DNA of 64,000 nt from an uncultured bacterium (GTDB lineage: Bacteria > Myxococcota_A > Bradymonadia > UBA7976 > VGTA01): positions 41,001-105,000 of the forward strand of contig CALSSE010000017.1 in NCBI GenBank assembly GCA_943788935.1, read 5' to 3'. The notes beneath the pieces are model-generated. The model was not told where the DNA came from. It was given only the letters and a program-made list of their open reading frames with translations, and ran no database searches. This document shows positions 1 through 7,915 of the stretch, in pieces. The translations under genes were made by a program, and so were the position numbers. How positions within the stretch are numbered: the stretch's first letter is position 1; every line of letters begins with the position of its first letter.

Positions 1-19
1 CTCGCTTGTGGCTTAGCGA

Positions 20-1366
20 TTAAACGATATTAACTAAGCGAGGCGCTCGTTTAAGTCGCTCTTTTATATCCTCAGTAGACCAAATCGACCCCTCTCTCCA
101 CTGAAGATTCAAGACCTCCTCAAGCGTAAAACCTAGAATCGTAGGAGGAGCGTCAGTGATCTCATCGGGGATAGGAGTGAGGCGAGTTTCAAAGACTCCA
201 TGATCGAAGGGGACACCTGGAGGAGGTGAGGTTCGTACGAGCTGCTCATGCAGGCCTTGAGATTCATACTCGAGCGCTCTGTGAATACAGTAAGGATTAT
301 TACCCGCCTTACCCATTGTGCAGTGTGAGGTCCAAGTACACCCCCCCTTGCATACATCGGCGTAATAGCATTGGTGACAATAGCCCCAGAGGTCATCGCG
401 CCCTCGCAGGCGGGTGTGGTTCACTTCCGGGGCATGATGTAGCACATCCATAATCTGATCTTGATGGGTATATCCGCCAGTGAAGTGATCAGAGGGGAGA
501 GAGGGACAGCCTTTGATCTTACCATCGGCCTCAATCCCAACGCAGCTCTTACCGGCTTTACAGCCGCTCCAGTGAGCCCCCGACTGACCTCCATAGCGGA
601 TTTGTTCTTCAAAGGGTCCAAAGTAGCCGATATTGTTGCCGGGGAAGAGCCTAGCACCTGCAGGCTTGAGTCGATTCTCTTTGATCCAAGCGAGCAGAGG
701 GAAGAGCTCAAGGAGGTCATAGGGTTGGAGGAGCAAGCCGGGGCGATCAGCCCCTCTTCCCATGGGGACGGTGATCTGAATTTGCCAACCGAGCGCACCG
801 AGGTCAACTAACAGCTGAGAGAGCGCGGGGAGCTCAGGAAGGGACAGCCGATTGATTTGGCTATTCATCCCCACTCCCATACTCGTCTGAGAGACTCGTT
901 CGGCGGCGTCGAGGGCCGCTCGCCAAGAACCAGGCGAGCCACGCTGAGCGTCATGAGTGTGCTCTAGCCCATCGATCGAGAAAGAGATGTGCCTTAAGCC
1001 AGCGGCCTCAGCTCGCTTCACTCGCTCTTCATTCATCCCCCGCCCACCTGTCGCCATGGTACAGGCCATGCCGCTCTTGGTGATCGCTGAGGCGATGATG
1101 TCCCAATCTTCCCGAAGGTAGGCCTCTCCTCCGATGAGGGTTACCTCGGTGAAGCCGCCCTCTTTGAGCTGCTTTACCGTATCAAGGCATTGATCAGTGC
1201 TCAATTCACCGCTTCGTACATTGCCTGCTCGTGAGCCACAGTGCTTGCATCCCAAGTCACAAGCGAGGGTAATCTCCCACACACAATATTTAGGAGTGAC
1301 CGTCTTGGGAGAGGTATGCTCAGCATAACGAGCGAACTCCCGCGGAGTTTCGATAGAGTCAGACAT
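20..1366 (-). CDS. Radical SAM/SPASM domain protein (putative peptide maturase)
   Basis: A radical S-adenosylmethionine enzyme of about 448 residues. The N-terminal third carries the cluster motif CxxxCxxC (CDLGCKHC, near residues 36-43). The C-terminal third carries a SPASM-type cysteine set: a Cys-rich stretch around residues 269-287, then CHQC, x5, C, x3, C (residues 330-343) and further Cys, the pattern that binds auxiliary Fe-S clusters in enzymes modifying ribosomal peptides (anSME, PqqE, sactionine and cyclophane synthases). The frame could also begin at a GTG 21 bases upstream; neither start has a strong ribosome site. It lies 49-70 bp downstream of a same-strand gene for a repeat-rich Tyr-Gly/Pro-motif protein, a plausible substrate. 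Family assignment is firm; the substrate is inferred. Confidence 0.9.
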   Translation of the reverse strand: MSDSIETPREFARYAEHTSPKTVTPKYCVWEITLACDLGCKHCGSRAGNVRSGELSTDQCLDTVKQLKEGGFTEVTLIGGEAYLREDWDIIASAITKSGMACTMATGGRGMNEERVKRAEAAGLRHISFSIDGLEHTHDAQRGSPGSWRAALDAAERVSQTSMGVGMNSQINRLSLPELPALSQLLVDLGALGWQIQITVPMGRGADRPGLLLQPYDLLELFPLLAWIKENRLKPAGARLFPGNNIGYFGPFEEQIRYGGQSGAHWSGCKAGKSCVGIEADGKIKGCPSLPSDHFTGGYTHQDQIMDVLHHAPEVNHTRLRGRDDLWGYCHQCYYADVCKGGCTWTSHCTMGKAGNNPYCIHRALEYESQGLHEQLVRTSPPPGVPFDHGVFETRLTPIPDEITDAPPTILGFTLEEVLNLQWREGSIWSTEDIKERLKRAPRLVNIV

Positions 1367-1436
1367 GATAGATCCACTTCGGGCCACGCTCGGCCAACAT
1401 AGGAGCGCGATGACTCAAAGCGCTCTTCACTTATAT

Positions 1437-2141
1437 TTAGCCTTCTGCACCAGCGGGCGGGGCTCCATATTCAGGCTGGGGAGAGTCATCTCCTGCAGGG
1501 ACCATCTCTACGCCAGCGGCTTCACCAGCGGCCTCTCCAGCGGCTTCACCAGCGGCTTCACCAGCGGCTTCACCAGCGGCTTCACCAGCGGCTTCACCAG
1601 CGGCCTCACCAGCGGCTTCACCAGCGGCCTCACCAGCGGCTTCACCAGCGGCCTCACCAGCGGCCTCACCAGCGGCTTCACCAGCGGCCTCACCAGCGGC
1701 TTCACCAGCGGCCTCACCAGCGGCTTCACCAGCCGGAAAAACACCATACACAGGTTGATCTGCTACCCCTGCGAGGTCATCTTCGCCGGCAGGAAAGACC
1801 CCATATTCACCAGCAAATATAGGCTCGCCGGCCATCACCATGTCTACCCCACCCATTTCCGCTCCTGCCTCTGCACCAGCGGATGGATCTTCGATAACCT
1901 CGTCATCATCACACGCTCCAAAAGTGAGGCTTGCGCTAAGTAATCCTAAAGCGATCTTTGAGGTACGTGAAGCCCCTATGGGTGTAGGAGAGCTGCTGCC
2001 TATAATGTGTGTTCCACAGAAGTCACAGCGAAGTTTGAGGAGTGAACTCTCATCGAGACTACGATCTATTTGATGATGTCGAGCGCATCCACTACAGCGA
2101 GTGAGGTCGTGATTAGATACCGATATAACATGCTTTTTCAT
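1437..2141 (-). CDS. Repeat-rich putative exported protein; candidate radical SAM substrate
   Basis: About 234 residues from this start; the frame is open up to 2186, which would add 15 residues. It begins with a small zinc-ribbon-like CxxC...CxxC (Cys16, 19, 39, 42), then a hydrophobic stretch ending in a lipobox-like LTFGAC (Cys77), so the export signal is unusually far from the N-terminus. After it come acidic Gly/Ala-rich sequence, two copies of YGVFPAGE (Tyr113, Tyr132), about 18 perfect AGEA tetrapeptide repeats, and a closing EYGAPPAGAEG (Tyr225). No enzyme domain is visible. The gene precedes a radical SAM/SPASM gene on the same strand. The repeated YG(V/A)xP motif flanking a spacer resembles modified core motifs; this role is inference only. 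Confidence 0.75.
   Translation of the reverse strand: MKKHVISVSNHDLTRCSGCARHHQIDRSLDESSLLKLRCDFCGTHIIGSSSPTPIGASRTSKIALGLLSASLTFGACDDDEVIEDPSAGAEAGAEMGGVDMVMAGEPIFAGEYGVFPAGEDDLAGVADQPVYGVFPAGEAAGEAAGEAAGEAAGEAAGEAAGEAAGEAAGEAAGEAAGEAAGEAAGEAAGEAAGEAAGEAAGEAAGEAAGVEMVPAGDDSPQPEYGAPPAGAEG
1511..1735. repeat. 12-bp tandem repeat inside gene (AGEA spacer)
   Basis: About 18 copies of a 12-bp unit (gcggcttcacca and a gcggcctcacca variant on the + strand) encoding the AGEA repeat. Copies differ only at one synonymous position, implying recent expansion in multiples of three bases. Confidence 0.95.
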
Positions 2142-2385
2142 AAGGAGAACTCTACGGAGCTTAAGTTTTTCACAAGTGATATACATTATGTTGACTTAAC
2201 TACTCTTAAACAAGAGGTTATTATAATTTATGAACTCATCAATACGACCTCATAAATATGAAGTGCCATACCATGAGCCAAAGAGTTTGGGTCTCAAAGA
2301 ATCTGCATGCTAATGTTCCTCACGAGTATTGATGACCCCCATGGGGCGTGTCTCGCCACGATAGAGCGGGGTCGAGGAGACAGAG

Positions 2386-3150
2386 ATGAGAGTAAATCAG
2401 CTCAAGGTTGTGGTCACCGGTGGTGGGAGCGGAATGGGGCGCCATTTTGTAGAGCGACTCCTCCAAGACGGGGCCTCAGTCTCCGCTTGGGATATGAATC
2501 TCGCTGCCTTAAAGAGCCTACAAGCTCAATATGGTGATGAGCGATTGCATATTGTGGAAGTCGATGTCTCTGATGAGGAGAGAGTCAAGAAGGCGATGAA
2601 GAGCGCTTGGGAGCGATTTAAGGGGATTAATGGCTTAGTGAACAACGCGGGGATATTTCGAGACTCTTTGCTTGTCAAAAAAGATAGTCAGAGTGGTGAA
2701 GTGAAGACGATGAGCCTCAGTCAATGGCAGACAGTCCTCAACGTTGATCTTACAGGCCCTTTTCTCTGTATTCGAGAATTGAGCGAGCTGCTAGTAAGAG
2801 ATGGCGGTGATGAGCCGGCGGTGATTATTAACATCAGCAGTATCTCTCGAGCAGGCAATATAGGACAAGGTAACTACTCGGCGGCTAAAGCAGCGCTGGT
2901 CGCAGACACTGTGACTTGGGCTAAGGAATTAGCTCGATATAAAGTGAGAGTCGCTGCGATCTCACCGGGTTTTGTAGAGACACCCATTTTGGAGGGAATG
3001 CGTCCAGAAATGATAGGCAAGATGGTCAAGCAGGTTCCCCTGCGCCGTCTTGGTCAACCTGAAGAAATCTACACAGGTTTAAGGTTCATCGTAGAGTGTG
3101 ATTACTTTACAGGACGTAGCCTAGATATTGACGGCGGTTTACGTCTTTGA
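2386..3150 (+). CDS. SDR family oxidoreductase (FabG-like)
   Basis: A classical short-chain dehydrogenase/reductase of 254 residues. The Rossmann dinucleotide motif TGGGSGMG lies near residue 12, the structural NNAG near residue 87, the catalytic Ser in the ISSIS segment, and the YSAAK pair (YxxxK) near residue 165; the C-terminus ends in the usual DGG motif. It should reduce or oxidise a hydroxy/keto group with NAD(P)H in the cytoplasm. FabG-type 3-oxoacyl reductases look most similar, but the substrate cannot be read from sequence. A GAGGAGA ribosome site precedes the ATG. It stands alone, with a divergent upstream neighbour and a 22-bp repeat array starting within its last codons. Confidence 0.9.
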   Translation: MRVNQLKVVVTGGGSGMGRHFVERLLQDGASVSAWDMNLAALKSLQAQYGDERLHIVEVDVSDEERVKKAMKSAWERFKGINGLVNNAGIFRDSLLVKKDSQSGEVKTMSLSQWQTVLNVDLTGPFLCIRELSELLVRDGGDEPAVIINISSISRAGNIGQGNYSAAKAALVADTVTWAKELARYKVRVAAISPGFVETPILEGMRPEMIGKMVKQVPLRRLGQPEEIYTGLRFIVECDYFTGRSLDIDGGLRL

Positions 3151-3222
3151 TGAGTGAGGCTCATGTCTTTGATAAGTGAGGCCCATGTCTTTGATAAGTG
3201 AGACCCATGTCTTTGATGAGTT
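3143..3222. repeat. 22-bp tandem repeat overlapping the SDR stop codon
   Basis: Three full copies and one partial copy of a 22-bp unit beginning gtctttgatgagtgaggc. The first copy contains the last codons and the TGA stop of the upstream SDR gene, so the array is a tandem duplication of the gene's own 3' end. Confidence 0.9.
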
Positions 3223-3242
3223 GAAGAGATGATCAAATACCT

Positions 3243-3749
3243 TCAGATTGAATAGACGGTTTTGGCAACAGTCTTTAGCTCTGGCAACAATTGATTAAAT
3301 ATAAAGTGTCTCTCCACTACTTTAAGTTGTACTCGACTACTCTTGTTGGAAAAGCTGAGTTTAGATGAGCTGAAACTAGAAGTTACCTTAAATCTAGTCA
3401 TCTCTGAAAATGTATAGTGACTGATCGCTAGAGCAGAGATCTCTTCAGGGCTTGGCCCCTCAGCTTTATGAGCCCATTCAAAAAATATCTGTTCATCAAT
3501 GATATATAGACCTTGGTCTGTGATGATAGTTACAAATGTTTCTTGATGTGAAAGATCTGGCTTAATGGTATATAAAAAATAGAGATTGATTAGGGATGCT
3601 AAGAAATACCAAACTGTTTTTAATATGTTTTTTTTGCCCTTTCTAAGAGAAACTGAGTGTTTAATAGCTGTAATATAGCCTCTCATCGTTTCATCAGCAC
3701 TGCCATGAGTCTCTAACAACGTTTTAATGTTTTTGGAATAATCAGGCAT
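3243..3749 (-). CDS. Hypothetical membrane-anchored protein
   Basis: A 168-residue protein I do not recognise. It has a hydrophilic N-terminus, one clear membrane segment around residues 41-62 (VWYFLASLINLYFLYTI), and a C-terminal half with alternating beta-type hydrophobic residues (TFVTIITDQGLYIID, RFKVTSSFS, RVQLKVVERHFIFNQLL) that could be a bacterial PH-like fold; this is a guess from pattern only. Start is supported by GGAGG on the minus strand just before the ATG. It is convergent with the SDR gene and divergent from the caspase-like lipoprotein. Base composition is AT-richer than the neighbouring genes. Confidence 0.7.
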   Translation of the reverse strand: MPDYSKNIKTLLETHGSADETMRGYITAIKHSVSLRKGKKNILKTVWYFLASLINLYFLYTIKPDLSHQETFVTIITDQGLYIIDEQIFFEWAHKAEGPSPEEISALAISHYTFSEMTRFKVTSSFSSSKLSFSNKSSRVQLKVVERHFIFNQLLPELKTVAKTVYSI

Positions 3750-4155
3750 CCTACCTCCATGTAAAGTGTCATTTTTAAGTTACATTACTTATTCTATGGT
3801 CTTATTCTATGGTCTTATTCTATCATCTTTTCTTATTGTCTATATCGGGTAACAACTAAAGATTAGTCCGCCAATCCACCAACCTACTCTACTGTGATAC
3901 ATCATACACCTCGCTACATTACGGTTAAATGGCAGTAGCCCACATAACAATTCACTCATTGCTTCTATTCCATCTCCTTCCCTGATTTGGTTCATATGAT
4001 TGATCTAGTATTTATGTGTGGTTCAAAATGAATCATCAGGGTTTTATTTATTTCGATGAAGTCATCATAAATATCGGTGACATTAGAAGATAAACTATAT
4101 TAACTTAGATCTAATTTTCTTAAGTGAGCTAATAGAGCGATAAGGATGTCTTATA
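3750..4155. other. AT-rich divergent intergenic region with 13-bp repeat
   Basis: About 400 bp between divergent genes. It holds three copies of a 13-bp unit, cttattctatggt (3788-3826, last copy altered to end in cat). No RNA gene or convincing ORF was seen. Promoters for both flanking genes must lie here but no unambiguous -35/-10 pair stands out. Confidence 0.6.
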
Positions 4156-5574
4156 ATGTCTATATCAATAGTGATTTCTTCAAAGAGAGCCTCTCAATGG
4201 AGAGCGGTTGTGGTGTTGAGCTCGCTTATGAGTTTATTGTCGACCCTCTGTGCTTGCCAAAGCGCTCGACAACAATACACCAACAGCCGATATGTAAAAG
4301 TGAGTGATACAGAGGTCTCAGCGAGGACCTGTGATGTGAAGTCTTCAGCGCGGTCTTGGGCCGTGGTTGCGGGGGTTAACTTTTATCAGGATGAGCGTAT
4401 CCCTGATTTAGAGGGAGCGGTTGATGATGCATGGAATTTTTATCACTATTTAGTCAATCCACGTGGTGCTCAGTTTGATCCTGAGCAGGTCAAGCTCCTA
4501 CTCAATGAGCAGGCTACTCGATCGGGGATTGAAGATGCTTTAGGACAGTTTTTGACCGCCGCTTGTCCGCAAGACAAGGTAGTGATCTATTTTGCGGGTC
4601 ATGGCGCGCCTGAACCCAGTCGTCCCGAAGAAGCATTTTTACTTGTTCATGACACAAATCTAGACTCTATGGTCTCTTCTGCGGTCTCCATGAGTCAGCT
4701 ACCAAAGTTCCTCAAATGGAGAACGGGCAGTACGACTCAGCTCTTTATGCTGATCGATGCCTGCCACTCAGGCAATATTCAGTTTCCTAATAGTCGCGGA
4801 GTAAACATCGCTCAGTCAGGGGACCTCTCTCTAGGAGATCAAGTCTCTACTCGGGCTCAGTCGGTGAACAGTACTTTAGAAAAGATGGTCAAGAATCATG
4901 AGGGGTGGGGCGCGATCAGCGCTGCAGGCGCTGACCAGAAAGCGGGAGAGAGTGGAGGCTCTTGCACTCTCGCTGGTAAAGAATATGGCGGGGGTCTCTT
5001 CACCTGTGCGCTCCTCGAGTCTCTCGATGGCCGCGCAGACAAAAATAAAGACACTCAACTGACCTTGAATGAGATGTATGGACACCTCAGTGAACGCTTA
5101 GTTGAGATGAGAGGCCTAGATCAGGTTCCACAGAAGTCGGGTACGATGAAAGACAATCACATCCTCTTTCCAACGATCTCTAAAGACTTGGAGCTCCCTC
5201 ATGTTCCCCTACGTTATTTGCGTGAGACGCACCCTAAACCTTATCGAAATTGGCTTTATGGCTCACTAGCGTTAACTAGCGTAGCCTTGGCGGGGAGCTT
5301 CACGATGAATCTTATCACCAATCAGAGCGCACAAGATGCCAATCGTTATACCGCCTCGGCGGCGGTGGAGCCGGGAGGTCCGAAGGGGTATGAGCTGCTC
5401 AGTGATCAGTATGAGAGTGATCGCTCTACCGCGTTACAACTTTATATAAGTACGGCGATTTTGGGTGCGATCACAGGTGGATTCTTCGCGCTTGACCAGT
5501 TTCATCAACCTGAAGGGATAGAAGAAGTATATCAGCGACCTCCGGGGATGGTGTTGAAGAGGCGTATCGAGTAA
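4156..5574 (+). CDS. Caspase-family (peptidase C14) lipoprotein
   Basis: A 472-residue protein with a signal peptide and lipobox-like segment (LLSTLCAC, Cys near residue 32-34), then a caspase-like p20 domain. The catalytic dyad is visible: His149 in YFAGHG and Cys203 in DACHSG, preceded by the N-terminal beta strand WAVVAGVNFY. Two hydrophobic segments near residues 366-387 and 426-448 suggest the C-terminus is membrane-embedded. It should be a cell-envelope cysteine protease cleaving after basic or acidic residues, target unknown. AAGGA precedes the start. It is a distant paralogue of the caspase gene at 23337-24602, but has no kinase or PEGA partner beside it. A catalytically silent scaffold role cannot be excluded. 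Confidence 0.88.
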   Translation: MSISIVISSKRASQWRAVVVLSSLMSLLSTLCACQSARQQYTNSRYVKVSDTEVSARTCDVKSSARSWAVVAGVNFYQDERIPDLEGAVDDAWNFYHYLVNPRGAQFDPEQVKLLLNEQATRSGIEDALGQFLTAACPQDKVVIYFAGHGAPEPSRPEEAFLLVHDTNLDSMVSSAVSMSQLPKFLKWRTGSTTQLFMLIDACHSGNIQFPNSRGVNIAQSGDLSLGDQVSTRAQSVNSTLEKMVKNHEGWGAISAAGADQKAGESGGSCTLAGKEYGGGLFTCALLESLDGRADKNKDTQLTLNEMYGHLSERLVEMRGLDQVPQKSGTMKDNHILFPTISKDLELPHVPLRYLRETHPKPYRNWLYGSLALTSVALAGSFTMNLITNQSAQDANRYTASAAVEPGGPKGYELLSDQYESDRSTALQLYISTAILGAITGGFFALDQFHQPEGIEEVYQRPPGMVLKRRIE

Positions 5575-5670
5575 TCGGTCATATGATGACTCTCGGCGAG
5601 AGTTCGACGTGACTGATGTACCGTGATAAAGATCATTTTTGATTAACGACTCTGACTAGAGTGAATCACA

Positions 5671-5691
5671 AAAGATCAGCGCGAGATCTTT
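5671..5691. terminator. Possible weak bidirectional hairpin after the caspase gene
   Basis: Inverted repeat aaagatc / gatcttt with a 7-base loop, flanked by A on the left and A on the right. A second small hairpin, actctc-ggc-gagagt, lies at 5589-5603. Neither has a strong T-tract, so terminator function is uncertain. Confidence 0.3.
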
Positions 5692-5762
5692 AAAATCGAT
5701 CTTCGTGACTCACGCGTAGTCGTTGAGTGTTGATCAGCAGGTTTTTATTCTCTCACATTTAA

Positions 5763-5798
5763 TTCTAGAAACAATGCAACTATTTCTAGAAATAATGC
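5763..5798. promoter_or_regulatory. Paired TTCTAGAA direct repeats upstream of peroxiredoxin-like gene
   Basis: Two 15-bp direct copies, ttctagaaacaatgc (5763-5777) and ttctagaaataatgc (5784-5798), 21 bp apart, that is two helical turns. Each starts with the perfect palindrome TTCTAGAA. They end 56 bp before the start codon, a position fitting a regulator site or promoter element. Confidence 0.45.
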
Positions 5799-5854
5799 GA
5801 CATATCGCCTCCACTACTCTTCATTGTAGCAGACTAGAATGAAGGAGAAGTGAT

Positions 5855-6391
5855 ATGAATCAAGTGTCTGCTGAGCTCGCGGAGTGTGATCTTAAAACGA
5901 TCGAAGATCAAACGATCAATTTCTCGACAATATATCAGCGTCAAACAACGCTTATTTTCTTTGTGAGACACTTTGGGTGTCTCTTCTGCAGAGAGAGGGT
6001 AGCGTCTTTAGCTGAGGCCCTCCCTCTCTTAACGACTCATCATCTGAACGCCGTGGTCATCGGTAATGGTCATCCGTATATGGCAGAGGGCTTTGTTGAA
6101 GAGTTACAGCTCCCTCTCTCGGTATACTGTGATCGTAAGGGAGAGGCTTATCGATTAGCAGGAATGCAAAGGAACTTTGGGCTTAATGTCACGAGTGTGA
6201 AGCATGCTTGGCGCTCATACCGAGCAGGAAACAGACAGCATAAGGTCTCTGGTGATGTATGGCAGCAAGGAGGAGTTTTGGCCGTTAACCCCGCGGGTCA
6301 AGTATTAGAAGCCATCGCCGATCAGAGCGCTGGTGATTACATTGATATCCCTAAATTAGTAGAGAGAGTGGTTCTCTCGGGGCTCACTTGA
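5855..6391 (+). CDS. Peroxiredoxin-like (AhpC/TSA superfamily) protein
   Basis: A 178-residue cytoplasmic protein with the thioredoxin-fold layout of the peroxiredoxin-like 2 / AhpC-TSA_2 group. A beta strand LIFFVRHFG leads directly into GCLFCRE, with two Cys in CxxC arrangement where peroxiredoxins carry the peroxidatic Cys. Later segments AVVIGNGHP, LPLSVYCDRKGEAYRLAG and QQGGVLAVNPAGQVL match the central strands of this family. Likely thiol-dependent peroxide reduction or thiol-disulfide exchange. AAGGAGA precedes the ATG. It is convergent with the superoxide-reductase-like lipoprotein, which would form peroxide from superoxide, so a shared oxidative-stress theme is possible. Paired palindromic repeats lie upstream. 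Confidence 0.85.
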   Translation: MNQVSAELAECDLKTIEDQTINFSTIYQRQTTLIFFVRHFGCLFCRERVASLAEALPLLTTHHLNAVVIGNGHPYMAEGFVEELQLPLSVYCDRKGEAYRLAGMQRNFGLNVTSVKHAWRSYRAGNRQHKVSGDVWQQGGVLAVNPAGQVLEAIADQSAGDYIDIPKLVERVVLSGLT

Positions 6392-6493
6392 GAGATTGAT
6401 GGCTTGAGAGAGAATAAGAGGGAGCGATGGGAATGATCTCTTCAAAGGCTTTGACGGAGATGATTACGTTAGTGGTGAGGCAGTGTGCACCCC

Positions 6494-7915
6494 TTATGTA
6501 CTAACAGAAGCGCCGATCCATAAATCATGGTCATCGCATAGCGCCCAAGGAGTGATAGTGCCGGAATCATCAGGTAATTCGAAGGTATATTGAGCTTCAG
6601 GATAATCTTGAGGGTTAAGCTGCTTCTTAGCGATCACTGCACCATTAGAATCGCTGAGATACATCGCTACGATATAATGCTCATCGTCCATGGGGTGAGC
6701 GACTGACACCGTGGCGGTCAGCCCATCTGCTGAGATCTCCAAGATAGGGGTATGAGAAGCCACTTTGTCAGCCCAAGGACCCGGGCGATCACCCGAGCGA
6801 ACAATGGGCGCTGCCCAGACTTCATGCAAGTTACACATCGCATAGGCTTTACACTCGGCGCTCTGATCTACAATAAAGAAGCTCGCTGATGGATCATCGC
6901 CTGGAGAGAGGCTCTTAAAACCAAGGAGGTGGCCCTCAGCGTCTTTCAAGTAGATCGCTTCTATGTAGTGATCTGTCTCCATGGGGTGTGAGACTCGCAC
7001 ACTGACGATTTGATCAACAATAGAGGCGATGGGGTAATGTCCCGCGATCTTTTCACCCCATTGACCAGGTTCATCAGAAGTGAGTACACCGCTCATCTCA
7101 TAGAGGTTTGTAGATTCTGCCTCATCGAGTGAGACAGATTGACCAACCCAGAGATCATGGTCATCACAGAGTGACCAAGGTTGTATCTCTGTTGTTCCCT
7201 CTGGAATAGTGAAGGTGTAGCTCGCTTCATCAGAGGGGCTCAACTGAGTCTTCCCAATCATCGCTCCGTCTTGATCAGTGAGATACAAGCCAACAATGTA
7301 ATGGTCCTCTCCCATGGGATGTGGAGCGCTGACCGTCGCTTGATCACCTTGAATGAGAACCCGTGGCATGTGGCCAATGATCTTCTCCGACCAAGGGCCA
7401 GGATTAAAGACGGTTCTCACTTCGGGAGCGCTCCATACCTGATGGAGGTTACACACAGAGTAAGCGGTTAAGCTAATGTCTTCACTAACGGTGAAGCTAG
7501 CGAAGGCTAGCTCATCAGTCCCCGATAAGCGCTCAGAAGCAACGACCATCCCTGAGTCATCTTTTAAGTAGATCGCCCCAATATAATGCTCTTCATCCAT
7601 AGGGTGAGGGACAAAAACAGTAACTTGATCTTGGTTCCTTTGCATGATTGGGTAATGACCGATAATCTTCTCGCCCCACTCTCCTGGGTCATTAGGGCTT
7701 AATACACCAGCTGATTCCCACTCTCCAATCTGCTCTAGTGTAATCTCTCCGCCAACCTCCTCTTCAATCATTGGCGGTGTCGTAGAAGGAGTGTAGTTAT
7801 TCTCAGGAGGCTCATCGATCACCTCTTCAGCGCAACCAGGAAAGGTGATCAACGCCAATGTCGCACTGCCCCAATGGACAAACCTTCTACGACTTAAATG
7901 TTTAGATCTGATCAT
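6494..7915 (-). CDS. Tat-exported lipoprotein with four superoxide-reductase-like domains
   Basis: A 473-residue protein. The N-terminus has a twin-arginine motif SRRRFV and a hydrophobic stretch ending at a lipobox-like FPGC (Cys28), so it should fold in the cytoplasm and be exported by Tat. After a Pro/Glu linker come four tandem domains of about 100 residues, each matching desulfoferrodoxin/neelaredoxin. Every domain keeps the five iron ligands of the SOR centre: His87, 104, 110, Cys155, His158; His182, 199, 205, Cys250, His253; His293, 310, 316, Cys361, His364; His388, 407, 413, Cys460, His463. The spacing HPMxxxH and CxxH is exactly that of superoxide reductase. Domains 1 and 3 (ending CNLHxVW) and domains 2 and 4 (ending CDDHDLW) pair up, implying duplication of a two-domain unit. 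Electron donor unknown. Confidence 0.88.
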   Translation of the reverse strand: MIRSKHLSRRRFVHWGSATLALITFPGCAEEVIDEPPENNYTPSTTPPMIEEEVGGEITLEQIGEWESAGVLSPNDPGEWGEKIIGHYPIMQRNQDQVTVFVPHPMDEEHYIGAIYLKDDSGMVVASERLSGTDELAFASFTVSEDISLTAYSVCNLHQVWSAPEVRTVFNPGPWSEKIIGHMPRVLIQGDQATVSAPHPMGEDHYIVGLYLTDQDGAMIGKTQLSPSDEASYTFTIPEGTTEIQPWSLCDDHDLWVGQSVSLDEAESTNLYEMSGVLTSDEPGQWGEKIAGHYPIASIVDQIVSVRVSHPMETDHYIEAIYLKDAEGHLLGFKSLSPGDDPSASFFIVDQSAECKAYAMCNLHEVWAAPIVRSGDRPGPWADKVASHTPILEISADGLTATVSVAHPMDDEHYIVAMYLSDSNGAVIAKKQLNPQDYPEAQYTFELPDDSGTITPWALCDDHDLWIGASVST

